DNA from: Gammaproteobacteria bacterium
GTDB taxonomy: Bacteria; Pseudomonadota; Gammaproteobacteria; Competibacterales; Competibacteraceae
Assembly (NCBI GenBank): GCA_020846135.1
Contig: JADLEK010000024.1
Span: forward strand, 1 to 58,442
Length of the DNA: 58,442 nt
Reading direction: 5' to 3'
How positions within the stretch are numbered: position 1 is the stretch's first letter; each line of letters starts with the position of its first letter. Made by a program: the position numbers and the translations under genes. The notes below the pieces were generated by a model. It worked only from the letters and a program-made list of their open reading frames with translations. It was not told the DNA's origin and made no database searches. Positions 56,964 through 58,442 of the stretch are shown piece after piece.

Positions 56964-58125
56964 TCAGCGTTCCGCAACCCGCGCCCGATTGAGCGCCAGT
57001 AACCGGCGCAACACTTCCTCATCAGACAAGTCCGCCGGCCAGCCATACGCTGCTGCAACCGCTGCATCGAGCGCACGATGGGCATGATCCAGCCAGGCCG
57101 GGCGTTGATTGTAGAGATTCGTCAGCGTCCGCTTCTTGATTTCCGCCGCGTGTTCGGGCTTGGGAATCGGCCGGTCGGGATAGCCGGGGACGACTTCGGG
57201 AACCCGATCCACCCATTGCGGAGGATTCAGCCAGCTCTCGCGTAACTCATTCAGCTTGCGGGCGGCATCGGCAATCGCCTGAGCGTGGAAATTGTCAGCG
57301 TATTCGGTAGCCGGGAGGTTTGGAGTCAGGCCAGCGGGAAAGGGGAAAGTCTCGAAGCAGGTGGTGGGTGTATAGCGGGGTCGATCTTCAAGACTGGTCC
57401 CAAGTCGCAGCGCCCATAATTCGTGAAAACGGGAATGCAGAATGCCGAAGGTGGTGTCGTCGGAGCGTGCCGCCACCAATAGTGCTTGGTCTGGTAGCAT
57501 CTGGTTCGATATCCGAATAAACAGGCGGTGTTTGGCAACAGCAGGGGTTGCGATGTAGCGCGACAACTGTTGCAAAGCATCTCTCATATCTACCCTTGGT
57601 CGGCCAAAACGCCACCAGTTCTCTCGTACCACCGGATCCTGGTTGTGTTCCCGTTCGGGCTTAACCACCTTCAGCACATGTTGGAAAGGTGCCTCATAAA
57701 AAGCCGCGTTGGTTTCGGCCATGTCGATGCCAAAATCCACCACCCACATATCACGCGGACGGCGAGCTACATCCAGTGCATTCCAGAGGGGGCGTAGCAC
57801 CTCGCTGTTCGGCTGGCCGTGGGGGTTGGGTAATATCAGCCACTGGCGGGCACGTTCACCTGGAATATCCAGTGAAGCCTTTTTCGACGCGCCCATGAAC
57901 ATCACGCCGAGGTTTTCCTGGAGTGCTTTGGCCTGCGTCAGATCAAATCCGCTCCCGGTCTCATCCGTCTGACCGGTCAAATCGGTGTAAATCGCAGCCA
58001 CCGGTTGACCATCTAAGATCACCTGCCCTGTGGCTGTCCCAAAACCCACCAGCGACACCCTGACCGCTGCGCCTTCATTGACCCATTCCAAATCAGGCCA
58101 AGCGTTAAAAACAGTACCAGAAACG
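56964..58125 (-). pseudogene. MmeI-like type IIL restriction-modification protein, C-terminal part (TRD and C-terminal domain)
   Basis: An open frame of about 385 residues ending LLALNRARVAER. It begins within the end of the methyltransferase domain (FNAWPDLEWVNEGAAVRVSL) and covers the target-recognition region (ARQWLILPNPHGQPNSEVLR, YTPTTCFETFPFP) and the C-terminal helical domain (LDAAVAAAYGWPADLSDEEV). These blocks are familiar from MmeI-type single-chain enzymes. The upstream catalytic methyltransferase core is absent, and the N-terminal piece is in another frame. TRD-only fragments cannot modify or cut DNA alone. Confidence 0.75.
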
Positions 58126-58442
58126 GCGGATTCCCGACAGTCAGCCGGTGGGTGACATTGACGGTGTTGGTGAAATTCGTATGAATCTCAATCATCGCCA
58201 TATCGGAAACGATCAACAGCGGCGGGTTATCCAAGGCCAGGGCGTACTGCTGCAACTGCCGCAACGCCGCCGCCAAATCCTGGTGCTTGCCCTTGTACTC
58301 CCAGGCGAAGCAATACCGCCGCCACACATCCGCCCAGCCATCGCCGCCGCCGGTTTTCTTCGCGCCCTTCTCGAACGCAAACCAGTCGCCATGCGGATCA
58401 GCCTCGGTCGGGGACTTGATCCCCAATAACCCGCACAGCGCG
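58019..58442 (-). pseudogene. MmeI-like N-terminal nuclease domain, joined out of frame to the C-terminal part
   Basis: The frame is open through the right window edge, so the gene start lies outside. The readable piece contains GWADVWRRYCFAWEYKGKHQ: Asp, nine residues, then E-Y-K. This is the D-X9-E-x-K nuclease motif of MmeI-type enzymes, apparently intact. It continues with LRQLQQYALALDNPPLLIVSDM, typical of this domain. About 15 residues after FTNTVNVTHR it reads VGNPPF, resembling methyltransferase motif IV, and then loses coherence where the frame of the C-terminal part takes over. About 300-400 residues found in complete relatives (helical spacer and SAM-binding motifs) are missing. 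Confidence 0.75.

Noticed and set aside
58060..58130. VGNPPF as proof of an intact methyltransferase motif IV
   Set aside because: The motif is isolated and followed by an incoherent frame, with no SAM-binding motif before it; it may be a remnant or a coincidence.

Overview
The window looks like a chromosomal segment of a GC-rich gammaproteobacterium. The evidence is the gammaproteobacterial core-gene order yceD-rpmF-plsX-fabH-fabG-acpP-fabF-mltG-tmk-holB-pilZ-tatD, together with EttA, RluC/RluD, a two-part RNase E, class A RNase P RNA and NADP-malic enzyme fused to a phosphotransacetylase-like domain. A GTP-type PEP carboxykinase, B12-dependent MetH and anaerobic-type cobalamin genes would suit a glycogen-accumulating Competibacter/Contendobacter-like organism, but that placement is inference and was not tested.

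Layout. 1-1200 is gene debris: the end of a transposase, the C-terminal remnant of a methyltransferase, a sequence with the architecture of an integron attC site (481-549), and an internally deleted IS630-type transposase. 1258-12000 holds metabolic genes: pckG, a 52-residue Lys-rich protein, argG, tRNA-Ser(CGA), a TPR-like membrane protein, and a leftward guaB-guaA-hybrid histidine kinase-tadA group. 12053-12643 is an isolated gene for an unrecognised protein with an HG...SC signature like caspase-fold or DUF4347 proteins. 13084-24811 runs rightward: a Pla-1/cef-type lipase, then a probable operon ettA-yraN-metH-methyltransferase-rluD-pgeF, then aqpZ. 25694-29229 is a cobalamin block: cbiX-cobH-cobL-cobI. 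29330-33224 has RNase P RNA, rsmI, maeB and a small unknown gene.

33213-43131 is a long leftward cluster for fatty acid/phospholipid synthesis, septal glycan processing (mltG), dTMP kinase, DNA polymerase delta prime, PilZ, TatD and a Nudix CoA pyrophosphatase. fabD and pabC, which often sit in this cluster, are absent. 43237-53710 contains maf, a frameshifted Uma2 gene, sppA, rluC, rne, a low-molecular-weight phosphatase and mfd. 53873-56809 has an isochorismatase-family hydrolase, a truncated antitoxin-like ORF, ispG, a TPR lipoprotein and uspA. The right end is decayed again: a histidine kinase scrap and a broken MmeI-like type IIL restriction-modification gene whose nuclease motif (D-X9-E-x-K) survives while most of its methyltransferase domain is gone.

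Functionally most of the window is housekeeping. The cobalamin genes and B12-dependent MetH are linked by function. The accessory content sits at the two ends and in the AT-richer 12.0-13.0 kb patch. The best candidates for something undescribed are the HG/SC protein at 12.05-12.64 kb, the lone attC-like site, and the methyltransferase-less MmeI derivative.
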